Source: Charina bottae
Lineage: Eukaryota > Chordata > Lepidosauria > Squamata > Charinaidae
Assembly (NCBI GenBank): GCA_023362775.1
Contig: JALMGJ010000006.1
Span: forward strand, 8,889,001-8,953,000
DNA length: 64,000 nucleotides
Direction: 5' to 3'
The notes under the pieces are model-generated. The model was given only the letters and a program-made list of their open reading frames with translations. It made no database searches and was not told where the DNA came from. Shown here piece after piece: positions 22,215 through 32,953 of the stretch; position 1 is the stretch's first letter, and every line of letters starts with the position of its first letter. A program made the translations under genes and the position numbers.

Positions 22215-22582
22215 GTAAGCAAGCTGTTCTGCTAACCCAGATCTGTTTCTTGCCTCCAAAGAGCTGCCTTTCTAACTGAGGCATCCAAGACAGCCTGTCA
22301 CAGGTTTGGAGGGGTGGGAAGAGGGAGAGGCCATTTCTAAAAGAAACAGTCATTAAGAAAAATATGTGTTTTAGAGCGAGAACGTTTGCCATGTCAGACA
22401 GAAGCAGCTGTAGAGTGGGTTCTTTCAACAGTAGATGATTTGTGTAATTTTTTTTTATCGCTTCATTTTAATTGCTCGGATATTGCTTAAAGAACATCCT
22501 AGGTGAATTTCTGCCAAGTTCAGACTTGGGTGTCTTCACAGGCAACTTCAGTTTGCTTTCAGATGTTCTGCTTGTGTTTTAG
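22215..22582. other. Sequence downstream of the candidate microexon
   Basis: No repeat recognised, single-copy-like. Confidence 0.3.
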
Positions 22583-22645
<63 letters not shown>

Positions 22646-22711
22646 TCCTTCCTTCCTTCCTTCCTTCCTTCCTTCCTTCCTTCCTTCCTTCCTTCCTTCC
22701 TTCCTTCCTTT
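22583..22711. repeat. Adjacent (TGCC)n and (TTCC)n microsatellites
   Basis: About 15 TGCC units (22583-22644) pass without a gap into about 17 TTCC units (22645-22711). Open frames of 70-95 codons here are artefacts. Confidence 0.98.
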
Positions 22712-23127
22712 CGTGGGGGGATGGCTGGCTTGTAACAAGAAGCAGAACTGTACTGAAAGGTTGATGTGCATGTGAATCTCTTAAAGCAGAGAATACTTTT
22801 CCAGCAGTTTGGAAGTGGCAGGGTAGATTCAGCACCAGTGCTTTTAAGTGTATAAGATTATTTCATTATCTCTGCTGATTATATCTGGGTTTCTCGTTCT
22901 TTGGTGCTTCCAGAACAGGCATAATATTTTTGAGCCAGAGGACCGGGAGGCAAAAGAGATGTACATTTCCTACAGAAAGACAAAAATACCCTCCCTTTTG
23001 TAATGTTATGGATGCAGCCACAGATAATATTTGGTGATACTGGGCTTTGACTCAAGCTGGTAATTATAACATGGGAACAAACCCCAACTGTAGAACTTAG
23101 TTATTTGGTGGTCTACGTCCTACTTCA
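22712..23127. other. Unassigned sequence
   Basis: Nothing recognised. Confidence 0.3.
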
Positions 23128-23190
23128 GTCTTTCCCAACCTGGTCCCTCTAGATATACAGTAATTCAATCATCCTATTTTCCTATCACAA
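23128..23190. mobile_element. Left end of CTTTCCCAACCTGG MITE
   Basis: CAGTCTTTCCCAACCTGGTC then 'cctctagatatacag' matches the end of a hAT-like MITE also seen (other end) at 4437-4563. The right half is decayed. Confidence 0.45.
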
Positions 23191-23713
23191 GTTGGGCAAG
23201 AAAGCCCTAAATTGTTTATACCAAATTCCACATTCTTCCTATTCTGGATTTCTGCTGGTCTCTGAATTTTATGCTATCTACCAATCAAGGAAGAACTTCA
23301 GGTGTCTCTTATGGATTTGCACTAGTTAAGCCTATGGTTGCTTGAAGCCTTGTTTTCGTCCTTTCTCTAAGCAGCCCGGAACAGCACACCTGCAATATGT
23401 ACTTTGTGTCTTTGCAATTTTGTTGTAAGAAAGGTTAAGCACCAAGGGGAAAGGATTGGTTTGGGAAAAGCTGGCAGCCATCCCGCACCCATCCAAGGCT
23501 TCAGTGAGCAGATGAAGACATGGACTCCATTCAAACCTTGCACCAAAGCATCATTATTTACTTTTGGCTTAGTGTGCTGTATGAACCTTTTCAGGTATAG
23601 TTACTCAACAAATGAGAGAAGCTGCCTCTTTTCTAGACGTGAGTTGCTGCTCTCCGCAACTGCAGGGTGAACTTGAAAACAAGATGTCTTTGCTTTAAGA
23701 ACTTGTAGCTAGG
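23191..23713. other. Unassigned sequence
   Basis: No repeat recognised. An 88-codon open frame at 23404-23670 has no recognisable domain. Confidence 0.3.
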
Positions 23714-23715
23714 TA

Positions 23716-24052
23716 CAGGCAGTCCTTGCTTAATGGCCGTTCATTTAGCGACCGTCCAGAGTTACAATTGTGCTGGAAAAAACCAACTTACGACTGTTCC
23801 TTGCATTTACAACCGTCGTAGCATCCCCGTGGTCACATGATCACCATTTTCGACCTTCCCAGCCAGCTTCCGATAAGCAAAATAAATAGGGAACTGCATG
23901 TTTCGCTTAACAGCCACATGGTTTGCTTCACAACCACAGTGATTTGCTTAATGACCGCTGCAAAAATGGTTATAAAATCGGGTCTGGATTCGCTTAACGA
24001 CCGCATCGCTAAATTCCAGTCCCAACTGTGGTCATTATGCTAGGACAACCTG
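23716..24052. mobile_element. Tigger-like (Tc1/mariner) MITE
   Basis: 337 bp with CAGGCAGTCCTTGCTTAA at the left, an imperfect inverted copy (gctaggacaacctg) at the right, and TA on both sides (23714-23715, 24053-24054). The interior words 'gatttgcttaatgaccgc' and 'tggtcacatgatcacc' are shared with copies at 29830 and 44237. Non-coding. Confidence 0.8.
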
Positions 24053-24195
24053 TACTGTAGGAGTACCTTTGTGCACTTCAACACACGTTTTTCCTTTTGG
24101 CATCTGAACACACTTAATATACTTAAAAGGTGTACAAGTGGAGTTTATGTGTATCTCTCACAATCAAACATATATACCAATCGAAGAGAATATTT

Positions 24196-24345
24196 GTAGC
24201 TCAGGGTTGAACTGGGGAGTCTTTGGTGCTCTCTGAGCCTTGTTGTTTTCATGCAGACGTTTCATTGCCAGGCTAGGCAACATCTTCAGTGCGAAAAGGG
24301 AGTGGAACTTGCTGTCTGTTTATATACCCTGGCTTGTCCTGCCTG
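24196..24345 (-). mobile_element. Penelope-like terminus fragment
   Basis: Same terminal sequence as 40864-41240 and 7113, including the leader 'gaatatttgtagctcagggt' and a hammerhead-like fold at 24250-24298 (minus strand, GAAACGTC intact). It stops at a (TA)n tract. Confidence 0.65.
24250..24298 (-). ncRNA. Hammerhead-ribozyme-like motif
   Basis: Minus strand CTGAAGA, helix TTGCC/GGCAA, then GAAACGTC. Stem I is slightly altered (TGCATGAA instead of TGCAAGAA in the 7145 copy), leaving fewer pairs. Confidence 0.45.
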
Positions 24346-24351
24346 TGTATA

Positions 24352-24353
24352 TA

Positions 24354-24391
<38 letters not shown>
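24352..24391. repeat. (TA)n microsatellite
   Basis: About 16 TA units, joined directly to a minus-strand SINE tail fragment. Confidence 0.95.
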
Positions 24392-24394
<3 letters not shown>

Positions 24395-24455
24395 TTTATT
24401 CATCGCCCATCTCACTCAGACAGCGACTCTGGGCGGTTTACATAAAATAGCTGTA
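24391..24455 (-). mobile_element. L2/SINE 3'-tail fragment
   Basis: On the minus strand: GTAAACCGCCCAGAGTCGCT then 'gtctgagtgagatgggcgat'. The (TA)n to its left is its simple-repeat tail. Confidence 0.6.
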
Positions 24456-24890
24456 AAAATAGGTTACATAATATTAGCTGATATATAAAGAATTCCACTC
24501 AACATGCTACAGCATGCAGACCAAATATATTTCCATTGATTCCTATCTTTATCCTTCCCTTGATGTCAAGTTTGCAACCTTTCCTCAGGAATAAATCTAA
24601 TCTCCTGACCCTTCACCCTCTGCTCCGCTTCTCAGATAGACTAGGCAGAAGGCTCACAGGTGCAGCCCAGCGAGATTAGAATCTTCATTCCAGGCCAGAA
24701 TGAAGCCACCAACCCCACTGTTGATTGCTATAGAAAGTAAGGAAGATGACCTTGATGGAAATATGAATGAACTGTTACCTAGGCAAAAGGGGCTGAAACA
24801 AGGTTGAAGTCCAGAACAACGAGATAACATTTGAAAGTGGCCCAGGCAGATGCCTTCCTATTTTAGTGGAGTGTAAGAATGGGGAAGAGG
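24456..24890. other. Sequence with a short inverted homology to 25128-25175
   Basis: 24729-24768 contains agtaaggaagatgaccttga then 'tggaaatatg', repeated in inverse orientation inside the neighbouring element. This suggests part of the same unrecognised retroelement family. Confidence 0.35.
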
Positions 24891-24900
24891 TACAGTGCAA

Positions 24901-25177
24901 GCAGACTTACAACATTGATGTCAACCCCACTAGGTAGACCAGACTAGGAAATCAACTCCACAGGAAAGCTAAAGCTACTTTTATTGAGACTGGCTATAAT
25001 AGTAGGATCTTATAAATCTGATTTTGCTCGACCTCCTCTTATACGTCTTATACTCCTTCCAATTAGGGAGGTGTCTGTCTGAGCCTCTTCCGCATAGTAT
25101 CTTGTTTCTCAGGACTTAAAGAATACTCCTGCATATTTCCATCAAGGTCATCTTCCTTACTGTCTATAATTACCTGC
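24901..25177 (-). mobile_element. 277-bp insertion with 10-bp TSD, family unknown
   Basis: The exact 10-mer tacagtgcaa lies at 24891-24900 and 25178-25187. On the minus strand the insert contains an AATAAAAG signal and LTR-like composition, but a 10-bp TSD is too long for an LTR element. I do not recognise the family. Confidence 0.5.
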
Positions 25178-25327
25178 TACAGTGCAAAGATTTCAGGGAC
25201 TCTTATATATTCTCAAGGGTTTACGTTAAAGTTTCTCTCCTCTTACTCTTCTGACAAAATGGGTACTTGGCATATTTTTTGGTGGCCTTGAACAATTGTG
25301 GTAGATTATTATGAAAAACTAATAGCA

Positions 25328-25516
25328 GCTGCTGCTGCTGCTTCTTCTCCTTCTTCTTCTCCTTCTTCTTCTTCTCCTTCTCCTTCTCCTTCTCCTTCTC
25401 CTTCTCCTTCTCCTTCTCCTTCTCCTTCTCCTTCTCCTTCTCCTTCTCCTTCTCCTTCTCCTTCTCCTTCTCCTTCTTCTTCTTCTTCTTCTTCTTCTTC
25501 TTCTTCTTCTTCTTCT
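25328..25516. repeat. Polypyrimidine array (GCT)n, (CTCCTT)n, (CTT)n
   Basis: A 190-bp pure-pyrimidine strand: GCT repeats, then about 17 hexamer units, then about 13 CTT. A low-complexity open frame reads Ser/Pro repeats and is an artefact. Confidence 0.98.
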
Positions 25517-25603
25517 TTCCTTTTTTCTTTCCCCCCCCTACTTTTTAGGTATTTTATTTTTTGTTAAATTTCCTTCATCCATCCCTTATTTCCTTTTATC
25601 AAT

Positions 25604-25662
25604 ATGTGTGTGTGTGTGTGTTTATATATGTGTGTTTTATATAGACACATACACACACACAC
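25604..25662. repeat. (TG)n ... (CA)n short tracts
   Basis: About nine TG units, 'tttatatatgtgtgttttatat', then about eight CA units; weakly palindromic. Confidence 0.8.
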
Positions 25663-26677
25663 AAAGTAACAATACAATGGAGATCTTAATATTAAGCAAT
25701 TAGTTCAAGAACAAAACCATTATTATATAACTAATACTTTGATGTGAATTGCAGTGGTTCTTTTGGATGAAAAGGCAAATAATTTTATGTCTGAAATATT
25801 GATATCCTAAACGGCAATTCATAGTGATAGCATTTTTACTTTTCTCTCTTTCTCTCTAATACTTTAAGCTTTCTAAATAATACAGTGTTCATAAGTTTTA
25901 ATCATATTACAGTACATAAATGTTACTGCCTTGAAAACTACATTGAAATAATGCAATGTATCAAATTTATAACATTACAATAAGAGGGGGGGAAATCTGA
26001 TGGGTTTATATAACAGTCCTCTCTAGCCTGGGAACTGCCGGTTCCACCTTGCCGGCCTCAACTCTTACAGAGGGCTTGCAGAGAGAGCAGAGCCCAAAGA
26101 GGAAAGTCTCTTTGTGCACCCCCAAAACACGGGAGGAAAGTTTCCCGTGTGTGTAAATGTCCACATGGCTCCACAGCTGCCATTCCTTCTGCTAGCAACG
26201 CAACTTTCTGAACTCAGCTGATAAGCAATACTTGTTTTTCCTGATGAGTAGCTACCTATAGAGTTTAGAATCCCATCCATTGGGCAAACACACTGCCCTA
26301 AATGCAGAAGACATTTCACCCTGCACAACGTCTGCCTGATCACTGACCTTTAGGCTGGCGATTTAATACCAGTCCATCAGGGAATGATTTATTGGCAGCA
26401 GAGCTGACAAGCAGAAGCCCGGGTGGGTAGGAGATTCTGTGGCTGCTTGGCTTCCCCAGGCACTTCAATCTAATCTTGATTATTCTGCCAGTCTGTTTAT
26501 TTGCTTCTTTGTTTATTTATTTATTTTTACATAATGAGCTCCATCAGCCTGGCAAGTGGCAGTGGTTGAGGAGAAAGTGTGTTTGGTGAATATTGCATTG
26601 CAAGTTGATATTTGTTTAGAATGGCAATGTGTAGCTAACAACAACAACCCCACAGTGGCATCCTTGATGCAATTATA
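25663..26677. other. AT-rich single-copy-like sequence
   Basis: No repeats recognised. A 92-codon minus-strand frame at 26065-26343 has no recognisable domain. Confidence 0.3.
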
Positions 26678-26685
26678 ATCTAGTT

Positions 26686-26916
26686 GAGTGTTTCTCAACC
26701 TTGGCAACTTTAAGATGTGTGGTGTTCAACACCCAGAATTCCCAAGCCAGCATTCGTGGACCTCAACTCCCAGAATTCCCCAGCCAGTATTCGTGGACTT
26801 CAACTCCCAGAATTCCCCAGCCAGCCTTCGTGGACTTCAACTCCCACATGGCTGGCTAGGGAATTCTGGGAGTTGAAGTCCACACACTTTAAAATTGCCA
26901 AGGTTGAGAAACTCTG
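26686..26916. mobile_element. TTTCTCAACC MITE with internal tandem repeat
   Basis: Exact 8-bp TSD atctagtt (26678-26685, 26917-26924). Between the TIRs the unit 'gtggac(t)tcaactccc' plus 'agaattccccagccag' is repeated about four times at roughly 33 bp spacing, lengthening the usual ~108-128 bp element to 231 bp. Confidence 0.85.
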
Positions 26917-27200
26917 ATCTAGTTTGTTAACAACTATTTTAACAAGAACATTGATTCACCGTATCTCTCTTTTTCTGCTGCAGCAGAGACATGGAGGTAG
27001 AATAAATGCAGCTTTTAACATGGACTTTAGCTTCCTCCCAGTTTTGAGGAATATTTTGAGTTTGTCAATAACACTTTTGTCATTATTAATTGTGTTTAAA
27101 TTATTGAATAAGTGAAATTGTTCCTTTATTTCTATGTTAAGCAAGGGTCTGCGCTATCATATGTCATCCCATGTGCTAAACCATTGATGTTCCCTCAAAG

Positions 27201-27308
27201 CAGTGTTTCTGAACCTCAGCAACTTTAAGATGTGTGGACTTCAACTCCCAGAATTCCCCAGCCAGCCACTCCCACAATCCCCCATGCATGGTCCACACAT
27301 CTTAAAGG
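27201..27308. mobile_element. TTTCTCAACC MITE, decayed right end
   Basis: CAGTGTTTCTGAACCTCAGC at the left; the right arm stops at 'ccacacatcttaaagg' and lacks the terminal CTG. Confidence 0.65.
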
Positions 27309-27309
27309 C

Positions 27310-28418
27310 CTTCTAGCCTTCTAAACTAGAAAAGGGGTTTAGTGGGTGGGGGCAGCAAAATGAAAAACTAATAAAAGCCCCCTCCCAGCAAGGAGCATCT
27401 GAAATTATTGCGTTTATTAACCAGTGAATCATTACAGTACCATGACTCCTTTGCGATGCATTTTTTATTTGTTAACGTTGCAAAGGTATGCTTCTATTCA
27501 AAATCGTTGCAGTGTTTTGGCAGAGAAACAGCTGTATTTCTCCAATATCGTTTCATCAGCATTTAGTGGCATATTGGTTAAGCCACTTCATTGTGTGATG
27601 CAAGTTTGAAGCTCTCTAGATGATTCTTCTTAATTACACTGGCTATTGTTAATCTAATTTGGGATGACAATTAGCTGGCAACGGATATATTAAAAATAAA
27701 CAGTCCTGTTTGCTTTAGAAATCAATTAGGGCTGTAATTGTAAAGCTTTGGTTTTTAAAATAAGCTATCTTCAACAGTTTCCTCAATACTTTCTCCTTCC
27801 ACTAATAACTGCTATTTAAAATTAAGATCTAGAAAAACAACCCTAGGAAAAAAAAACAGGTTTATACAAGTGGTAAAATGAGAAATAATAAACATCTGAG
27901 ATTAATAGATATTTTTCAGATTTGTACCTCTTGGAAATGTGCAGTGAGTCTTAAGATACCTTTTTGACAAGCCTTGTCATTTCACTGATTAAAGAGAAGC
28001 ATGATCTCTTGTGTTCTGAGTTTTTTCCCCCTGACTGACTGATAATTAACTTTACATTTACATTTAAAAAGATTTAGTAGTGACTTCCTAATTTATTAAA
28101 AGCTCATTACTGCTGGATTTCTCCCACCCCAAAATAATTAAAGGTTGAGAAAATTGGGACTTTAAAGAGAAAATACTGGATGGAGGAGCAATCTGGTAGA
28201 ACACACAGGGCTGTGGAGATGGTCTTCAAGTGTTTATAGAAAAAGAAGGGTCAACATTTGTCCTCCGTAATGATATTCTACATTTATCATATGTTCTCAG
28301 GCTGCAATCATAAATGGCTATAAACTTTTAAACATTTAAAAACTTAAAAAAACATGTTTAGCTTTTCTCCATATAGTTAGGAACAGATGACCAAAAAATT
28401 GTGCTTTCTCTTCTATTG
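27310..28418. other. AT-rich single-copy-like sequence
   Basis: 27620-27780 and 28000-28170 are repeat-free, with many TAATTA/ATTA cores and no ORF, the look of a conserved non-coding element. No alignment was possible. Confidence 0.25.
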
Positions 28419-28426
28419 TCCTAGGC

Positions 28427-28736
28427 CAGCCTTTCTCAACCTTTTGACTCTGGAGGAACCCTTCAAATGTTTTTCAGGCCTCTGGGAACCCCTGCACATT
28501 CAGGCTTAAATACAGGCCACAAGTTACAAAATCATTATATTCATGTCATGGGTAGGCCTGTAGATATGCATTAATAGTGTTCTTAAACTAAAAATAAAGA
28601 AGGAAACTTACCTCTTTAATGTGAAGTTGCCTGAATTTGAAATACTTTTTTTAAATAAATCATGATCTCACAGGTAACCCCTAGTCACCTCTCACGGAAT
28701 TCTAGCATTCCACGGAACACTGGTTGAGAAACCCTG
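28427..28736. mobile_element. hAT-like MITE (CCTTTCTCAACC family)
   Basis: 310 bp, exact 8-bp TSD tcctaggc (28419-28426, 28737-28744). Ends CAGCCTTTCTCAACCTTTTG and GGTTGAGAAACCCTG. Non-coding. Confidence 0.85.
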
Positions 28737-28786
28737 TCCTAGGCTAAGCACCAGAATTATGTTTCTGATAAAGACTGTGTCTAAGA

Positions 28787-29037
28787 CAGGGGTCCCCTGT
28801 TAGGAACTGGGCCACGGGGCTCCTGCCTGCAAACCCTGCCCACCCCTGTGCTTGTGATTGGCTCCTGCCTGCAAACCCCGCCCCTCAGTGCGCACGATTG
28901 GCTCCTGCCCGCAAACCCCGCCCCCGGACCACGGAAATCCCGCAAACCCCACCCCCCGGTCTGCGGAAAAATCGTCTTTTGTCCCTGGCACCAAAAAGCT
29001 TGGGGACCCCTGACACCAAAAAGGTTGGGGACCCCTG
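28787..29037. mobile_element. hAT-like MITE (CAGGGGTCCCC family)
   Basis: 251 bp. CAGGGGTCCC left and GGTTGGGGACCCCTG right; TSD gtctaaga / gtcttaga, 7 of 8. The interior has about three GC-rich copies of 'gattggctcctgcctgcaaa' and a duplicated right end. Confidence 0.75.
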
Positions 29038-29045
29038 GTCTTAGA

Positions 29046-29827
29046 CCCCTGGTCTAAGAGGTCTGTGATCAACGTAACATTTTGCATGGCGTTGTGGGTG
29101 TCAAAGAATTAAAGCGAATTAGAAGAATTGTCAATGAATGAATGAATATTTGTAAAATATAAATACATATATGCTGCCCATTTCTTTTGACTATGATTTT
29201 AACAATAACCTTTAAATTAAAAAAAAAAAAAATTTTAGAGAAAGTGAACCTGGTACCCCTTGGTTATCTTGTAAGATTTGAAACATTTTTTATCTTAATA
29301 TTTAAAATGTAAATGAATGGGTATTAATTAAATTAAAGGAAAATAGAAAGGTTGATGGCCAATCCTTGTCATTTAGAGATCTCATAGGCATGTAGCCCCA
29401 ATGTGTAGTTTTAGTAGGTGGCATCACTTATTTGGGTACGAACATGGGGGAGGGGTCCAAGAAGTCAACATGGCAATTTTGACTGTAGTTGCAGCTGCAT
29501 TTTGACCTTTTTGACCCTCTGCCCTGGATGCCCTTATATTTGGGTTGTCCCTGTTCATAATTTTTCTGGATTGTTTATATTTTGCAATCTCTCTGTATAG
29601 TTAGCAAAAAAAGCATTCATACGCATCTTCTTTTGTCAGAAAAATTTAAGTCCTTATAGATTTGTCACCCCAAAGGCAAAATTAACCAACTTTTCATTTT
29701 GAATATGGTGTTGCTGTTGACTTTGTCTAGCTTCTGGCCATGTTTTGAGATAAGGAAAGGTTATATTTGGGTTGTCTCATGATAAAGAATGGCCTAGTAC
29801 TGCCATCATTCTTGAATATGTCAAATA
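29046..29827. other. Mostly unassigned
   Basis: 29454-29538 shares words (gtcaacatgg, cctttttgaccctctgccct) with the MITE at 61185. Otherwise nothing recognised. Confidence 0.35.
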
Positions 29828-29829
29828 TA

Positions 29830-30255
29830 GGAGGTCCTCACTTAATGTCCACTCATTCAGCGACTGTTCGAACTAATGACAGGGCTGAATCAGTGGTACT
29901 TATGACCGGTCCTCAATGTTCCAGCTGTCGCAGTTCCCCTGTGATCATGTGATCGCAATCTGGGCACTCAGCAACCGGTCCGGATTTCCGACCATTGCAG
30001 CGTCCCACGGTCACATGATTGTGATTTGTGACCTTCCCTGTCAGCTTCCCACAAGCAGTCAATGAGGAAGCTGGCAGGAAGTCAGAAGTCGCAGTCAGAT
30101 TAGATCCTCACTTAACAACCCGCAGTGATTTGCTTAACGATGGTAACTGGGGAGTGCCGGAACTGCCATAACTAAGTGGCGTGGTCACATGACATTGCGT
30201 CACTTAGCGATGGAAATTACAATCCCAATTACCGTAGTTAACCGAGGACTACCGG
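29830..30255. mobile_element. Tigger-like MITE
   Basis: TA on both sides (29828-29829, 30256-30257). Left gaggtcctcacttaatgtcc, right 'accgaggactaccgg'. It shares interior words with 23716 and 44237. Confidence 0.75.
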
Positions 30256-30263
30256 TATACTAT

Positions 30264-30573
30264 ATTTGTCCCTGGTTACTACTTGGAAGAGGGTTCACTG
30301 GGAAATTCCAGTTCTGGGGAGTCAAAAATATAACTCACAATAAGGCAATGAGAGCCAGTTTGGTGTAGCGGTTAAGGCATCAGGCTAGAAACCGGGAGAC
30401 TGTGAGTTCTAGTCCCGCATTAGGCACAAAGCCAACTGGGTGACCTTGGGTCAGTCACACTCTCTCAGCCCTAGGAAGGAGGCAATGGCAAACCACTTCT
30501 GAAATCTTGCCAAGAAAACTGCAGGGACTGGTCCAGGCAGTCACCAGGAGTCAACAATGACTCAAAGGCACGC

Positions 30574-30610
<37 letters not shown>

Positions 30611-30716
30611 TAAGGCAATGGCAAACCACTTCTGTAGCATGGCCAAGAAAAGTGCATAGAGGCCACCATTAGAAATGAAGCATAAGTCAAAGCTGGCTTT
30701 AAGTTTTTTAAATGGT
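30264..30716 (+). mobile_element. 5S-derived SINE split by a tRNA SINE
   Basis: 30264-30350 carries tggttactacttggaagagg, a decayed 5S C-box region. The body resumes at 30621 with gcaaaccacttctgtagcat and continues to about 30716. The split is the SINE1 at 30351-30608. Confidence 0.65.
30351..30608 (+). mobile_element. SINE1 with (AC)n tail
   Basis: TSD aataaggcaatg (30339-30350, 30609-30620), 12 bp exact. A box tggtgtagcgg; tail 'caccaggagtcaacaatgac' then (AC)n. Nested in the 5S SINE. Confidence 0.88.
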
Positions 30717-30818
30717 TGGGATCTTAACAGATAAAGACAAGGACAAATAGGTATATCCTTATACCGTATATTTTTTGATAAACAGTGGATAAAGATGTGT
30801 ATGTGTGTGAATAAATAG

Positions 30819-30861
30819 ATGCTTCATGGCCTTTTGGCTAAGATCAAATGTGTAATAGATA
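30819..30861 (+). pseudogene. U2 snRNA 5'-end fragment
   Basis: atgcttcatggccttttggc then taagatcaaatgtgtaata matches the first ~43 nt of vertebrate U2 snRNA (GCUUCUCGGCCUUUUGGCUA then AGAUCAAGUGUAG). The rest of U2 is missing, so this is a truncated pseudogene, not a functional spliceosomal RNA. Confidence 0.65.
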
Positions 30862-31285
30862 GTCTTCACTCTGGTTAAGGTACCAAGCATGCACTGCAAT
30901 CATAATTTAGTTTATTAAACTAAGCCTTGCTGTCAGAAGACATTTATAAGGAGACATCAGAAAAATAACCTTAAAAACCTACCAGCAGAGTGTGAGGCTG
31001 TGCAGATGTTATCAACCACCATGCGTTCAAAACAGTGAATAACTGAGTGCTTTGCCAAGCTTAACGTTTCACAACTATAATTTACCCCCAAACATAGTTT
31101 GTTAGCCTAGTTCAAAGCAGGGCTAGATCCTGAAAGTAAGTTTAAGCTTGAGCCTCAGATAAATTTTAAAAAATAGCTCACTTCATCTTGGGATTAATCC
31201 AAAGCAGTCAGCTTCATCATATCCCTAGCCTGAAGCAAGATTTGGGAAGCTAAAGCATTCTACCTCATTGATGAATTTGATTGAT
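30862..31285. other. Unassigned sequence
   Basis: Nothing recognised. Confidence 0.3.
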
Positions 31286-31385
31286 GATGATGGATTGATT
31301 ATGTGCCATCAAGTCGTTTTTGACTCCTCGCAACCACATAGATAGGGAAATCCTCAAATTGCTTTTTTGTTGGATTATTTTGCAA
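31286..31385 (-). mobile_element. LINE A-type 3' end fragment
   Basis: gattatgtgccatcaagtcg then 'tttttgactcctcgcaacc' matches the 3' ends at 6847 and 50121. Confidence 0.6.
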
Positions 31386-32021
31386 GAGGAATCTTTCTAA
31401 ATTTAGATAATCGTTGGCACAATTGACTCCCCCTTAGCAGAGCATGGAATATCAGCTGCTCCACTAATGGATTTCGTCTCTGTGCCCCTTGCAGAAGGCT
31501 GCAAAAGCAGAATTAATATGAGCTCTACTCCAACACCCCCAGAAGACAGGCAATTAGACAGACAACTAGATTGTACCACTGAAGATTCAAACATACCACT
31601 GGGAAATGTAAATCCAGCCCTACAAACTATCGAGATTGCAGACCAGCATCCACAGGACTCGAACTCAGTTTTACCAAAGGGCACCCGGACACACAATATC
31701 CGCTGTTCCAGTGCTGCAGTTGGCAGCGCAGGAATCACGGGATATAATCCCCACAGTGCTTTCCAGGAAGTGTCTACAGCAATACTTTTGTCTGGCCAAA
31801 CTGAATGACATTTAACCAATATTATCCCCGTCTCTCATTTCCTGGAACATCGCAGGGTGGAAATCCAGGAGTGGAGATCCATCGTCTCTGGCATATATAT
31901 CCAGCTATGACTTAGTTTTTTTCCAGGAAACGTGGCACGTAGGTGAATTGTTAGCAGAGGGGTTTATACAACCATGCTGGTGCAGGTCAGGGGAGGCTTT
32001 GCGGGGGGTTTAGGTATTTTA

Positions 32022-32392
32022 TGTCAGGGTTCATAGTTGAATCCTGCCATTTGGGGTATAGAGTTAGCATAAGCGTGTGAACTGGAGGCAGGGGGTGAGT
32101 GTGCCAAGTGTTGTGGGTTTCGTCCGGAGACTGGAATGTAGCGTCAAGGTCAGCCACCTGCAGGAGTTGGAGGCTTGGGAACAGAGAGGGAAAGTTCTGG
32201 ACATTGACATCATAGACGCTGCAAAATTGGCACGCAGGGGGGAGAGTTATGTTAGTGTTGTTTGGCGGGAATCCGGCATTCAGATCTTTAGGAGCATTTC
32301 AATTTACATGTATCCTGAATAAAGCTTATTCTGCATTTCAATGAATTGCATCGAGAAGTGTTTATTGGGGCATTGAAGTTGGAATCATTACG
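32022..32392 (+). mobile_element. Solo LTR in LINE B
   Basis: 371 bp between 5-bp duplications tttta (32017-32021, 32393-32397). It starts TGTCAGGG and has an AATAAA signal at 32318. It ends ...TTACG rather than the expected CA, so the end has mutated or the family is atypical. Confidence 0.65.
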
Positions 32393-32953
32393 TTTTAACA
32401 TCTACCTCACTGCAGGCTCAGATAACTAGTTTACAGCCATTAGACCAGTATGCATTGGCAGTTCTGCTTCAATTCAATAGGAGTCTACTCCTTTTGATTA
32501 ATGTGTACGTCCCACCCCTGCGTATACGTTCACAGATAAGACATGTATGGGATAAAATAGATTCCTATGTGGAAGATCTAATGGTGGCATTTCCTGCAGC
32601 ATATTTAATATTGGCTGGTGATTTTTATGCAAGAATCGGAGCAAACGACAAATCACTTTTTGCCAAATTGCATCACCAACCTTTACCCTCTATAATAACG
32701 CCCCCTATTCTATGCCGCCAATCTAAGGACATATATAGTGACTATAGCGGGCTCTGCCTTGTTCGAACTTTCACAAAGCTGAATTTGGTAATTTTAAATG
32801 GGTCTACTAGTGATGATTAACCAGTTGACTATGCCCACTGGGCTGGCACCAAGCCTTCCCTCTTAGACTATGCTGGGATCTCCCAGAGTTTAATCTCCTA
32901 TTGATGCAAGCTTGCAATTGTCAGTCGACCTGAAAGTGACCATTTCCCTCTTA

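Noticed and set aside
22503..22835. Pro/Ala/Cys- or Gly/Arg/Lys-repeat proteins
   Set aside because: Pure translation of (TGCC)n(TTCC)n on each strand.
25298..25567. Ser/Pro repeat protein of 89 codons
   Set aside because: Translation of a pyrimidine microsatellite.
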